Below are positions 28,320-37,214 of a DNA stretch of 47,693 nt, piece after piece. The notes beneath the pieces were generated by a model. That model did not search any database. It was not told where the DNA came from and saw only the letters and a program-made list of their open reading frames with translations. This stretch comes from JBBIII01 sp037446575. GTDB lineage: Bacteria > Bacteroidota > Ignavibacteria > UBA10030. Made by a program: the position numbers and the translations under genes. Location: NCBI GenBank assembly GCA_037446575.1, contig JBBIII010000011.1:1-47693 (forward strand), written 5' to 3'. Numbering within the stretch: position 1 is the stretch's first letter; every line of letters begins with the position of its first letter.

Positions 28320-29441
28320 GTGGCAAAGCGTGTCATGATAATTGCAGGCGAAGCATCTGGCGATTTGCATGGTTCAGGCGTTGTACGTGAGTTAAAACGT
28401 CTCAATCCCGCTGTGGATATTTACGGAGTTGGCGGGGATAAGATGAAGGGCGAGGGAATGGAGCTGATTTATCATATTAAAGAGCTCGGATTTATGGGTT
28501 TTTTTGAGGTGATAAAGCATATTCCTTTTATTAAAATTATGGAGCACACGCTCGAACAGATTGTGAAGTATAAGAGACCTGATGTTTTAGTTCTAATTGA
28601 TTATCCCGGATTTAATCTTCGATTTGCTAAAATTGCGAAACGATTCGATGTGAAAATTGTCTATTATATCAGTCCACAAGTTTGGGCTTGGCATAAATCG
28701 CGCGTAAAGAAAATGCGCAAACTCGTTGATAAAATGTTTGTAATTTTTCGGTTCGAAGTCGAATTTTATAAATCAGAGGGAATTGATGCCGAGTTTGTTG
28801 GTCATCCTCTGCTGGATGTATTGGAAGCGTATTTGGATCGGAAAAATTTTTGCAAGCGTTTTAGTTTAGATGAAAAGAAAATCATACTTGCGCTAATGCC
28901 GGGAAGTCGAAAACAGGAGATTGATCAGATTTTTTCAGAGATGTTGAAGGCGGCAAGAATTGTTGCAGAGCAAAAAGATGTTGAAATAGTCGTTGCTGTC
29001 GCTCCAACTCTTGATGAAAAATATTTACGAATGCTTTTTAATTTGGACGGCATACATTTGATTAGAGAACAGACATACGAAGTAATGGCAAATGCCGATC
29101 TTGCGTTTGTAACCTCTGGAACGGCGACATTAGAAACCGCATGTTTTGGAACGCCTTTGTTCGTAATTTATAAGACATCATGGCTTACATATTTAATTGG
29201 ACGCGCAGTAATAAGATTAAAAAATATCGGACTTGTCAACATAGTGGCTGGTAAAACAATTGTGCCGGAATTTATTCAACATAAGGTAAGAGCAAAACAT
29301 TTAGCAAAATCTGCAATACATTTATTAAACGATAAGAATAAAATTGAAGAAATGAAAAACGAGCTTAAAAAAGTAAAAAGTATGCTCGGAGAAATTGGCG
29401 CCTCAAGACGAGTTGCCGAAAGAATTTTAAACGTTGCGTAA
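28320..29441 (+). CDS. lpxB: lipid-A-disaccharide synthase LpxB
   Basis: Condenses UDP-2,3-diacylglucosamine with lipid X to form the tetra-acyl disaccharide of lipid A at the inner membrane's cytoplasmic face. Signatures are visible: IIAGEASGDLHGSGVV, DIYGVGGDKMKGEGME, VLIDYPGFNLRFAK, ISPQVWAWHKSRVKKM, VGHPLLD, LMPGSRKQEI and TSGTATLETACFGTP. The 373-residue length is close to the usual 380. The start is GTG at 28320, four bases after the preceding stop. lpxK follows after 22 bases. Confidence 0.97.
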   Translation: MAKRVMIIAGEASGDLHGSGVVRELKRLNPAVDIYGVGGDKMKGEGMELIYHIKELGFMGFFEVIKHIPFIKIMEHTLEQIVKYKRPDVLVLIDYPGFNLRFAKIAKRFDVKIVYYISPQVWAWHKSRVKKMRKLVDKMFVIFRFEVEFYKSEGIDAEFVGHPLLDVLEAYLDRKNFCKRFSLDEKKIILALMPGSRKQEIDQIFSEMLKAARIVAEQKDVEIVVAVAPTLDEKYLRMLFNLDGIHLIREQTYEVMANADLAFVTSGTATLETACFGTPLFVIYKTSWLTYLIGRAVIRLKNIGLVNIVAGKTIVPEFIQHKVRAKHLAKSAIHLLNDKNKIEEMKNELKKVKSMLGEIGASRRVAERILNVA

Positions 29442-29463
29442 AAATATAAAGTAGCAAGTATAA

Positions 29464-30495
29464 TTGATAGAGAAAAGAATGCGAAAACTTCTATTGCCGT
29501 TTTCTTTGTTGTACTGGTTGGGAGTTATAATTCGCAATTTGTTCTTTGAAAAAGGAATTTTGAAAATTAAAAAAGTTGAAGCACCTGTAATCTCTGTAGG
29601 AAATATATCAACCGGAGGTTCTGGTAAAACGCCGATAGTTGAAATGTTAATTGATAAGTTAGCGTTTAGGGGACGGTTGGCAGTAATCAGCAGAGGGTAC
29701 AAAAGAAAATCACGAGGAACTATTATTGTAAGCAATGGTAAGGGGACAATTGCTTCTGTTATGGATTCTGGAGATGAACCTAATCAAATAGCGCATAAAT
29801 ATCCCAAACTGATTGTAGTTGTTGATGAGGATCGATTTCGAGGTGCAAAAAAAGCGGTCGAACTTGGCGCTGAAATCGTATTATTAGATGATGGCTTTCA
29901 GCATAGGTATTTGCATCGCAATCTAAATATTGTAGTTATATCTGCGCGCGAAATATTGGATGGTGATTCTATAATACCAGCTGGCAATAGACGTGAATCG
30001 TTAAGCTCTTTGAGAAGAGCAGACTTGATAATTTTATCGAAATGTCAGTCGAAGAGCGACTTTGATCGGGCGAAGGAACGAATCTTGCAATTCGTAAAAC
30101 CAGTTGTTGGTGTACGAACAAAATTAAATTTTTACAAACAAATTTCAACGAATATCATTGTAGACATTGCGGACGAAAAAACGCTTGCAGTATCCGGAAT
30201 TGGGAATCCAAAAAGCTTTGAGACTCTTTTAGCTGACGCAGGATTAACAATGGTAAAACATTTAGTTTTTAGAGATCATCACTGGTTCGATGAAAAAGAC
30301 ATTGAAAATATTAAAAGAGCAAAGAGACAATTTGACGCTGAGTGGATTGTTACTACAGAAAAGGATGCGGTAAGGTTGAAGGAAAAATTCAACGATTTTA
30401 TCGCGTCAGAAAAAGTATGTGCGGCGGTAGTAGAACAGGAAATCATTTCTGGCGATGAGGAATTGAAAAATATATTTTTCAAAATTCAGAAATAA
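29464..30495 (+). CDS. lpxK: tetraacyldisaccharide 4'-kinase LpxK
   Basis: Phosphorylates the 4' position of the lipid A disaccharide, making lipid IVA, at the inner membrane. It has an N-terminal hydrophobic anchor (LLLPFSLLYWLGVIIRNL), the Walker A variant GNISTGGSGKTP at residues 47-57, then VISRGYKRKSRGT, GDEPNQIAHK, LLDDGFQHRYL and FRDHHWFDEKDI, all LpxK features. The start is TTG 29464, chosen because it gives the MIEK N-terminus shared by LpxK proteins; ATG at 29479 would lose only five residues. It closes the smc-lpx run; an 88-base AT-rich gap follows. Confidence 0.96.
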   Translation: MIEKRMRKLLLPFSLLYWLGVIIRNLFFEKGILKIKKVEAPVISVGNISTGGSGKTPIVEMLIDKLAFRGRLAVISRGYKRKSRGTIIVSNGKGTIASVMDSGDEPNQIAHKYPKLIVVVDEDRFRGAKKAVELGAEIVLLDDGFQHRYLHRNLNIVVISAREILDGDSIIPAGNRRESLSSLRRADLIILSKCQSKSDFDRAKERILQFVKPVVGVRTKLNFYKQISTNIIVDIADEKTLAVSGIGNPKSFETLLADAGLTMVKHLVFRDHHWFDEKDIENIKRAKRQFDAEWIVTTEKDAVRLKEKFNDFIASEKVCAAVVEQEIISGDEELKNIFFKIQK

Positions 30496-30583
30496 AAAGA
30501 ATAAAAAAAGCAAAAAAATGATTTAAACGCTTTTACGAGATTTAAGATTTAGATTATATTTTAGAAAATTGAGTTGAAATAAA

Positions 30584-31282
30584 ATGCGAATTGGAATAAC
30601 GGATACATTAAAGGAAGATAAATTCGAACAATATGTGCAATGGATTCATTTGATGGATGAGTCTGTCGAAATTGTGAAATTATCTCATCTATTTGGCAAT
30701 GCTTCAGAAATATGCGGATTGGATGGATTAATTCTATCCGGTGGCGGCGATGTGCATCCGCGTTATTATGGAAAAGAAAATCAATTGCATAATACTATTG
30801 GAGTAAATGAGGATCGCGATGAATTTGAATTTAATTTGATAGAGAAAGCTCTTGAAAATGATATGCCCGTACTCGGAGTGTGCCGCGGTATGCAGGTTAT
30901 GAACGTTTATCTTGGCGGTTCTCTAATAGTAGATTTGATTTCTGAAGGTTTCGGAGACCACACGAGTGTATCGGATGAAATAGCGACATTGCATAAAGTT
31001 AACATAGAAACGAATACATTATTGAGCGCGTTTATTAATGCCGAAAGTGCAGAAGTAAATTCTTTTCATCATCAAAGCGTTGGCAGATTGGGCAGAGGAT
31101 TGGTTTGTTCTGCAATTTCAGATGACGGGGTAATTGAAGCCGCCGAATGGGTTGTTAAAGATAACATGCCTTATTTAATGTTAGTGCAGTGGCATCCGGA
31201 AAGGAAAAAGGAGAGTTTGTTATCTCAGAAAATAGCAAGGATATTTTTGCGGGAAGCTCGACAAATAAAAACAATAAAATGA
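30584..31282 (+). CDS. class I glutamine amidotransferase-like hydrolase (peptidase C26)
   Basis: A 232-residue single-domain GATase1 protein of the gamma-glutamyl-GABA hydrolase (PuuD-like) family. The catalytic triad is visible: Cys in PVLGVCRGMQVMN, with His and Glu in VQWHPER. An early LILSGGGDVHPRYY and NSFHHQSVGRLG are also typical. Members hydrolyse gamma-glutamyl amides of polyamines or related compounds; some act on folate polyglutamates. No polyamine-catabolic gene lies nearby, so the substrate is open. The start ATG has a weak GAG/TTGA upstream. The gene is followed after 39 bases by ppdK. Confidence 0.88.
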   Translation: MRIGITDTLKEDKFEQYVQWIHLMDESVEIVKLSHLFGNASEICGLDGLILSGGGDVHPRYYGKENQLHNTIGVNEDRDEFEFNLIEKALENDMPVLGVCRGMQVMNVYLGGSLIVDLISEGFGDHTSVSDEIATLHKVNIETNTLLSAFINAESAEVNSFHHQSVGRLGRGLVCSAISDDGVIEAAEWVVKDNMPYLMLVQWHPERKKESLLSQKIARIFLREARQIKTIK

Positions 31283-31321
31283 AATATCAATAATAAATAA
31301 AATGAAAGGATAAAATAAACA

Positions 31322-34102
31322 ATGGCAAAAAATAAATATGTCTATTTTTTTGGAGGTGGAAAAGCCGATGGAAATGAATCGATGAAAAATCTTCTCGGCG
31401 GCAAAGGGGCGAACCTTGCCGAGATGGCTGGTCATCCGAAACTTCGGCTACCGGTTCCTCCGGGTTTTACAATTACAACGGAAGTCTGTACATATTATTA
31501 CGGACATAAGAAAACATATCCGAAAGAAATAAAAGCGCAGGTGAACGATGCTTTATCGAAGGTGGAAAAATTGATGGGCAAAAAATTTGGCGATCCGAAA
31601 AATCCATTATTGGTTTCGGTTCGTTCCGGCGCACGCAGGTCTATGCCGGGTATGATGGATACAGTGCTTAATGTTGGGTTAAGCGAGAGTACGCTACAGG
31701 GGATGATTGACCAAACGAAAAACCCGCGTTTTGTCTACGATGCATATCGCCGACTGATAATGATGTATTCGGATGTTGTGATGGAAAAGGCGGCTGGCAT
31801 AGAGCCGAAGGATGGAAAGGGGATTCGAAAAGTTCTTGATGAAAAGATGGAAAAAGTAAAGCACGCCAAAGGATACAAAAACGATACAGAATTAAATGTA
31901 GAAGATTTAAAAGCTTTGGTAGCTGAGTTTAAGCAGACTATAAAAGAGACGCTTGGCTCAGAGTTTCCGGACGACCCTCAAGAACAACTATGGGGCGGCA
32001 TTGGAGCTGTGTTTGCGAGTTGGAACGGAAAACGCGCTGTAGAATATCGCCGGATAGAGAGAATTCCCGATGAGTGGGGAACTGCGGTTAATGTGCAATC
32101 GATGGTATTCGGTAATATGGGGAATGATTGCGCAACCGGCGTTGCATTCAGCAGAAATCCTGGTAATGGCGAAAATAATTTTTACGGTGAATATCTCATC
32201 AATGCACAAGGGGAGGATGTTGTTGCGGGGATTAGAACACCGGCGCCTATCAACGAATATTCTAAGAATGATCAAAGCAAAGAATTTCCGACACTCGAAA
32301 GCACGATGCCGAAAATTTATAAAGAGCTGGATGGTATAAAATCGCGCTTAGAAAAGCATTACAAAGATATGCAGGATATTGAATTCACAATTGAAAAAGG
32401 AAAGCTCTTTATGTTGCAGTGCCGCGTCGGAAAGCGTAATGGCGTTGCAGCTGTACGAATAGCGACAGACATGGTTAAAGAGAAATTGATTGATGTAAAG
32501 ACTGCAATTATGCGTGTTGGACCAAATCAACTTGTTGAACTATTACTGCCAATGATAGACCCCAAAGCAGAAACTGCAACTCCGCCGATTGCGAAAGGGC
32601 TTCCAGCCGGACCTGGCGGTGCAAAAGGGCGCGCAGTATTCACATCGCAAGATGCAGTTGAATGGGCGGCAAGAGGGGAAAAAGTAATTCTTGTTCGCGA
32701 AGAAACATCGCCGGAAGATGTAGATGGTATGCATAAGGCGCAAGCTATACTCACAACAAAAGGAGGAATGACTTCACACGCCGCGCTTGTTGCCCGCGGA
32801 TGGGGCAAGTGCTGTATAGTTGGCTGCAGCGATATTGAAATTGGCGATGATGAAAAATCATTTAAAACTAAAAAAGGCATTGTTATAAAAGAAGGCGATT
32901 GGATAACATTGAACGGCACTAAAGGACTTGCGTACGAAGGTAGCATGCCTTTAGTAGATATCGATTTAGAACATAACTCTTCTTATACAGAACTAATGAA
33001 GTTAGTTGATAAAGTGCGTGTTATTAATATTCGCACAAACGCTGACACGCCGAAAGATTCTAAGAAAGCGATTGAGTTCGGCGCCGAAGGAATCGGATTA
33101 TTTAGAACAGAACATATGTTTTACGGCGAAGGAAGTGATAAGCCGCTGTTTCTGCTTAGGAAGATGATTATGAGCCGCACAGAAGCTGAACGCCGCGCGG
33201 CTTTAAATGAATTATTCCCATTTGTCAAAAGCGACATCAAAGCGACTTTAGAGGTGATGGGTGAAAGACCTGTAACAATCCGATTGCTTGACCCGCCTTT
33301 GCATGAATTTGTGCCGCACAGCGAAGATAAAATGGCGGCGCTTGCAAAAGAACTTGGTGCTACAGTTCAGGAACTTAACAAGCGCGCAGATTCTTTAAGA
33401 GAAAACAACCCGATGTTAGGACATCGGGGAGTTCGTCTTGGAGTTACATATCCGGAAATCACCGAGATGCAGATTCGTGCAATTCTTGAAGCCGCAGGCG
33501 AATTAATTAAGGAAGGAAAGCAAGCGAATCCGGAAATAATGGTTCCGGTTACTTGTGCTGTTACGGAATTGAACAATCAAAAGGTAATTTACGACCGCAT
33601 GTATTCGGAAGTATGTACAAGGTTAGAGCTAAAATCGATTCCCTGTTTGTATGGGACAATGATTGAAATTCCACGCGCGGCATTGACTGCAAACAAAATG
33701 GCGGAGACGGCGGAATTCTTCAGCTACGGTACAAACGACTTGACGCAAATGAGCTTTGGTTTTTCGCGCGATGATATCGGTACATTTCTGCCAGATTATT
33801 TAACTGCAAAGATTCTTCCGATGGATCCTTTCCAGACAATAGATCAAGAAGCAGTTGGTGAATTGATAAAAATCGGAATCGAACGGGGCCGTGCGGTGCG
33901 CCCTAAACTCAAAGTCGGTATATGCGGCGAGCATGGCGGTGAAGCGGAAAGCGTAAAATTCTGTCATCGTATCGGCATGAATTACGTAAGCTGTTCGCCG
34001 TTCCGCGTGCCAATAGCGCGTTTGGCGGCGGCTCAGGCGGCTATTGAATATCCGCTCAAGCCGCTTAAGAAAGCTGTTAAGAAAATTAAGCGTAAAAAGT
34101 AA
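31322..34102 (+). CDS. ppdK: pyruvate, phosphate dikinase
   Basis: Interconverts pyruvate + ATP + Pi with PEP + AMP + PPi, a reversible step used for gluconeogenesis or PPi-dependent glycolysis. The 926-residue protein has the whole domain order: ATP-grasp N-terminal half (YFFGGGKADG, NLLGGKGANLAEMA, SVRSGARRSMPGMMDTVLN), the swivelling phosphohistidine domain with GGMTSHAALVARGWGK (catalytic His near 486), and the C-terminal PEP/pyruvate barrel with GLFRTEHMF, MLGHRGVRLG and GICGEHGGE. The last 15 residues are strongly basic (lysine-rich tail). The ATG has AAAGGA about ten bases upstream. A hairpin follows the gene. Confidence 0.98.
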   Translation: MAKNKYVYFFGGGKADGNESMKNLLGGKGANLAEMAGHPKLRLPVPPGFTITTEVCTYYYGHKKTYPKEIKAQVNDALSKVEKLMGKKFGDPKNPLLVSVRSGARRSMPGMMDTVLNVGLSESTLQGMIDQTKNPRFVYDAYRRLIMMYSDVVMEKAAGIEPKDGKGIRKVLDEKMEKVKHAKGYKNDTELNVEDLKALVAEFKQTIKETLGSEFPDDPQEQLWGGIGAVFASWNGKRAVEYRRIERIPDEWGTAVNVQSMVFGNMGNDCATGVAFSRNPGNGENNFYGEYLINAQGEDVVAGIRTPAPINEYSKNDQSKEFPTLESTMPKIYKELDGIKSRLEKHYKDMQDIEFTIEKGKLFMLQCRVGKRNGVAAVRIATDMVKEKLIDVKTAIMRVGPNQLVELLLPMIDPKAETATPPIAKGLPAGPGGAKGRAVFTSQDAVEWAARGEKVILVREETSPEDVDGMHKAQAILTTKGGMTSHAALVARGWGKCCIVGCSDIEIGDDEKSFKTKKGIVIKEGDWITLNGTKGLAYEGSMPLVDIDLEHNSSYTELMKLVDKVRVINIRTNADTPKDSKKAIEFGAEGIGLFRTEHMFYGEGSDKPLFLLRKMIMSRTEAERRAALNELFPFVKSDIKATLEVMGERPVTIRLLDPPLHEFVPHSEDKMAALAKELGATVQELNKRADSLRENNPMLGHRGVRLGVTYPEITEMQIRAILEAAGELIKEGKQANPEIMVPVTCAVTELNNQKVIYDRMYSEVCTRLELKSIPCLYGTMIEIPRAALTANKMAETAEFFSYGTNDLTQMSFGFSRDDIGTFLPDYLTAKILPMDPFQTIDQEAVGELIKIGIERGRAVRPKLKVGICGEHGGEAESVKFCHRIGMNYVSCSPFRVPIARLAAAQAAIEYPLKPLKKAVKKIKRKK

Positions 34103-34115
34103 AAATATAGTAAAC

Positions 34116-34154
34116 GGAGACGGCGGCGTAAAATGCCGTCGCTCCAATTTTATT
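34116..34154 (+). terminator. intrinsic-terminator-like hairpin after ppdK
   Basis: GGAG (34116-34119), bulged A, and CGGCGGC pair with GCCGTCG and CTCC (34135-34145), including one G-U pair, around the loop GTAAAAT. The stem is followed by AATTTTATT. It lies 13 bases after the ppdK stop and 23 bases before queA, so queA may need its own promoter or read-through. Confidence 0.65.
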
Positions 34155-34176
34155 CATAAAATATTTTGGGGGTGAT

Positions 34177-35220
34177 ATGAGCATGAAGCTCTCCGATTTC
34201 AAATATCCACTTCCGCGAAATTTGATTGCTAAATTTCCCGTAACTCCACGGGATCATTCTCGCTTGATGGTTTTAAATAGAGCAAATGACTCGATAGAAA
34301 ATCGGAAATTCTATGATATCGTGGATTATTTAAAAAAGGGAGATTGTTTAGCTGTGAACGAGACGCGTGTTTTTCAAGCGCGATTATACGGAAAGAAGGA
34401 AAAAACTAACGCAAAGATTGAAGTTTTCTTGCTTCGAGAATTGAATGCGGAAGAAAACATTTGGGATGTAATTGTTGATCCCGCAAGAAAAGTACGCATA
34501 GGAAATAAGATCTATTTCGATGACGGCAAGCTTTGGTGCGAAGTAATTGATAATACAACTTCTAGAGGACGTACTGTGCGTTTTAATCATAAAGGCGATT
34601 TCTTTAAAATTATAGATCGCATTGGTTTAACGCCATTACCTCACTACATCAAACGAGAAGCCACTGGTAAAGACAAAGATAATTATCAAACAGTGTATGC
34701 TCGCGTTGTAGGAGCAGTAGCGGCTCCGACCGCAGGATTACATTTTACGAAATCATTGTTACGGAAAATTACAGATAAAGGCATAAAGATTGCGCCAATT
34801 ATCTTACACGTTGGACTTGGCTCGTTTCGCTCGGTAGAAGTTGAAGATTTGACAAAGCATAAAATGGATTCTGAATATTTTGATATTTCGCAAGAAACGG
34901 CAAACATTATAAACAAGACTATAGACTCGAAACATAATGTATATGTTATTGGCACAAGCACATGCCGCGCTCTTGAATCGAGTGTTACCGCCGATGGTCA
35001 TTTAAAGCCGGCTAAAGGCTGGACAGATAAGTTTATCTTTCCGCCTTATGATTTTAAGATCACTGATAAATTGATTACCAATTTTCATTTACCAGAATCT
35101 ACTTTGTTGATGTTAGTAAGCGCCTTTGCCGGTCATGAATTAATGATGTCTGGTTATAAAAAGGCAGTTAAAGAAGGTTATCGTTTCTACAGCTATGGCG
35201 ATGCAATGCTGATTTTATAA
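34177..35220 (+). CDS. queA: QueA, SAM:tRNA ribosyltransferase-isomerase
   Basis: Adds the epoxycyclopentane ring to 7-aminomethyl-7-deazaguanine in tRNA using the ribosyl part of SAM, the penultimate step of queuosine synthesis. Family features are intact: LSDFKYPLPRNLIAKFP at the N-terminus, NETRVFQARL, AAPTAGLHFT, ILHVGLGSFRSVE, GTSTCRALES and ITNFHLPESTLLMLVSAFAG. The 347-residue length is normal. The ATG at 34177 is preceded by a strong GGGGGTGAT. No other queuosine gene is in the window. Confidence 0.97.
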   Translation: MSMKLSDFKYPLPRNLIAKFPVTPRDHSRLMVLNRANDSIENRKFYDIVDYLKKGDCLAVNETRVFQARLYGKKEKTNAKIEVFLLRELNAEENIWDVIVDPARKVRIGNKIYFDDGKLWCEVIDNTTSRGRTVRFNHKGDFFKIIDRIGLTPLPHYIKREATGKDKDNYQTVYARVVGAVAAPTAGLHFTKSLLRKITDKGIKIAPIILHVGLGSFRSVEVEDLTKHKMDSEYFDISQETANIINKTIDSKHNVYVIGTSTCRALESSVTADGHLKPAKGWTDKFIFPPYDFKITDKLITNFHLPESTLLMLVSAFAGHELMMSGYKKAVKEGYRFYSYGDAMLIL

Positions 35221-35261
35221 TTGTAGAAATGCACTGATTGCTTTTATCTACTAAATATAAG

Positions 35262-35301
35262 GGGAGATTTTGATTTGGACTTATGTTCAATTAAATCTCC
35301 C
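35262..35301 (+). terminator. inverted repeat between queA and ispD
   Basis: GGGAGATTT (35262-35270) and AAATCTCCC (35293-35301) form a perfect 9-bp stem with a 22-base loop, followed by TCGTTATT. It may terminate queA transcripts or be part of the ispD leader; the long loop and short T stretch make it a weak terminator. Confidence 0.45.
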
Positions 35302-35327
35302 TCGTTATTAATCTAACTTATAAAGAG

Positions 35328-36047
35328 ATGTCGAAAACGCGACCAAAAGTGTTTGTAATTATTCCGGCGGCTGGCTCTGGAACAAGGATAGGCGGAAATA
35401 TAAAAAAGCAATTTCTGCCGTTAAAAGGGAAGCCTATTATTGTTCGCACTCTGCTTCAATTCGAGCATTGTGCTGAGGTTGATGAAATAGCAGTTGCAGT
35501 TCCTGAATCGGCATTGGTAGAGATGGAAACATTGATTAGCAAATACCGCTTACATAAAGTAAATAAGGTTGTTATGGGCGGAGTACGCAGACAAGATTCT
35601 GTTTCTAACGCTCTAAGCAAGCTTCTTTTTAAAGATTCAGACATAATTATGGTTCACGATGGCGTCAGACCATTTATCGAACTAAAAAGAATATCTCAAC
35701 TTATTAAAATTTGTAAAGAGGATGAAGCGGCTGTTTTAGCAATTCAACCAAAAGATACTGTACGACGTTCAACGGGGGGTAGATATTTTGATCAAACATT
35801 AGATAGAAATGCTTTATGGCTTATACAAACTCCGCAAGCGTTTAAAGCCAAGTTGTTGATCAAAGCATTTGAAAATGCAAAAAAAGAAAAATTTTACTCT
35901 ACTGATGAATCCGCGTTAGTCGAGCGACTCGGTGTAAAAGTAAGAATTGTAGAGGGAAGCTATGATAACATCAAAATAACCACTCCTGAAGATTTAGACT
36001 TAGGAAAGTTGATTTTTGAACGTTGGCACGATAAAGGGTTGGTGTAG
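35328..36047 (+). CDS. ispD: IspD, 2-C-methyl-D-erythritol 4-phosphate cytidylyltransferase
   Basis: Transfers CMP from CTP to MEP in the non-mevalonate isoprenoid pathway (cytosol). The nucleotide-binding start is typical: VIIPAAGSGTRIGGNIKKQFLPLKGKPI, quoted here as PAAGSGTRIG and KKQFLPLKGKP. Further signatures are VMGGVRRQDSVSNAL, VMVHDGVRPF with MVHDG visible, LWLIQTPQAF, TDESALVERLG and ENIKITTPEDL-like DNIKITTPEDL near the end. The 239-residue length is normal. IspF is not adjacent. The gene is convergent with metA, with 177 bases between the stops in which I see only short weak hairpins. Confidence 0.95.
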   Translation: MSKTRPKVFVIIPAAGSGTRIGGNIKKQFLPLKGKPIIVRTLLQFEHCAEVDEIAVAVPESALVEMETLISKYRLHKVNKVVMGGVRRQDSVSNALSKLLFKDSDIIMVHDGVRPFIELKRISQLIKICKEDEAAVLAIQPKDTVRRSTGGRYFDQTLDRNALWLIQTPQAFKAKLLIKAFENAKKEKFYSTDESALVERLGVKVRIVEGSYDNIKITTPEDLDLGKLIFERWHDKGLV

Positions 36048-36224
36048 AACCTTAACTATTAGAAATTTGCTTTTTGCAATTAGCTGTAGAGGGAGACTAC
36101 TTTCCCTAACACATTGCGCACTTATAACTTATTCCACATTACATTTTCACTGTTTTCTAATGCACTTTTCTATATAAAAGAAATTAACGTTGAAATTCGC
36201 ATTCATCAAAATCTGTTGGAATAT

Positions 36225-37136
36225 TCACTCTTTTTTATTCACCCCTTTACTTGTAGGTTCATAAATATATCTAACCCACTGAGCGAAAAATTCTAATCCG
36301 TGACTTCGCCAGCGATTTAACGGTTTATCCAGATCTAAATTTGCAGGCGCAAGCACATCTTTGCGTCCGAGCGCTACATCTCTATTATATTCTTCAACCA
36401 ATCTTTGAGCTTCATATTCAGGATGACCGATGTGCATAAGATACCTGCGATCTGAACTCTCGAATATCGTATATCCACCGTTATCGGAATATGCAAGTAA
36501 ATTTACATTGCCCTTGTCGCGTTCGGCTTCAAGAACAGAATTAGTAATTCCAGAATGCCGGCTTTGAACACACCAAAAAACGTCATCTAAATCTCCGGTA
36601 ATAGGATGCGTGCGATCGAGATTATCAGTTTCAAATACACCGAACAATTTTTTGCTATACATTTCTTTTTCGATTTCCAACATTTTTGCAAGCGCCATTC
36701 CTCCCCAGCAAATTCCGAGCGTAGATGTGATATTTTGACGCGCGAATTTCAGAATCGTTGTAATCTCCTCCCAGTAATGAACGTCTTCGTAAGCAAATTC
36801 TTCAACAGGCGCACCTGTTAATAAAAGCCCGTCCAAAGGAGCGTTTAAGATTGCATTTTCAAAATAATCGTAAAATAATTCAAGATGATTCTTATCGCTT
36901 GTTTTATATGTATGGGAACGAAGTCGTATCCATACCGGTTCTATCTGAATTATTGTTCGGCTCAGTGGATAAAGAACATACGGCTCGTAAGTTTCTCCCT
37001 TCGGCATAATATTCAAAATACCAACCCGTAGCGGACGTATATCGGCGCGATTCGCCTCATCTTCCGAAATACAAATTACTCCGCGTTGTTCAAGCAAATT
37101 TCTATACTCGTATTTATTCGGCAATACTACACTCAT
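36225..37136 (-). CDS. metA: MetA-family homoserine O-acyltransferase, acetyl-CoA type by residue
   Basis: Activates homoserine for sulfhydrylation. The GATase-like fold shows nucleophile Cys143 in TLGICWGGMA, and His238/Glu240 in HIGHPEYEAQ, matching the E. coli Cys142/His235/Glu237 triad. The acyl-CoA-selecting position, Gly111 in E. coli (GAPLG) and Glu in acetyl-CoA-using homologues, is Glu112 here (TGAPVEEF), so acetyl-CoA is predicted. The NIMPKGETYEPY loop is shorter than in E. coli, marking a divergent branch. AGGAGAG lies six bases before the ATG. It is the third gene of the SAM-riboswitch operon, 78 bases after the aspartokinase gene. O-acetylhomoserine is the substrate expected by MetY, the first gene. 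Confidence 0.92.
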   Translation of the reverse strand: MSVVLPNKYEYRNLLEQRGVICISEDEANRADIRPLRVGILNIMPKGETYEPYVLYPLSRTIIQIEPVWIRLRSHTYKTSDKNHLELFYDYFENAILNAPLDGLLLTGAPVEEFAYEDVHYWEEITTILKFARQNITSTLGICWGGMALAKMLEIEKEMYSKKLFGVFETDNLDRTHPITGDLDDVFWCVQSRHSGITNSVLEAERDKGNVNLLAYSDNGGYTIFESSDRRYLMHIGHPEYEAQRLVEEYNRDVALGRKDVLAPANLDLDKPLNRWRSHGLEFFAQWVRYIYEPTSKGVNKKE

Positions 37137-37214
37137 ATTCTCTCCTAATTGTTTTTATAAGCCGTTGTAATAATTCATACTATTACCAAATTATGAATCG
37201 AACTCTCTTATCGC

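Noticed and set aside
36114..36296. 60-codon plus-strand frame between ispD and metA
   Set aside because: It overlaps the metA 3' end on the opposite strand, has no ribosome binding site and resembles no protein.
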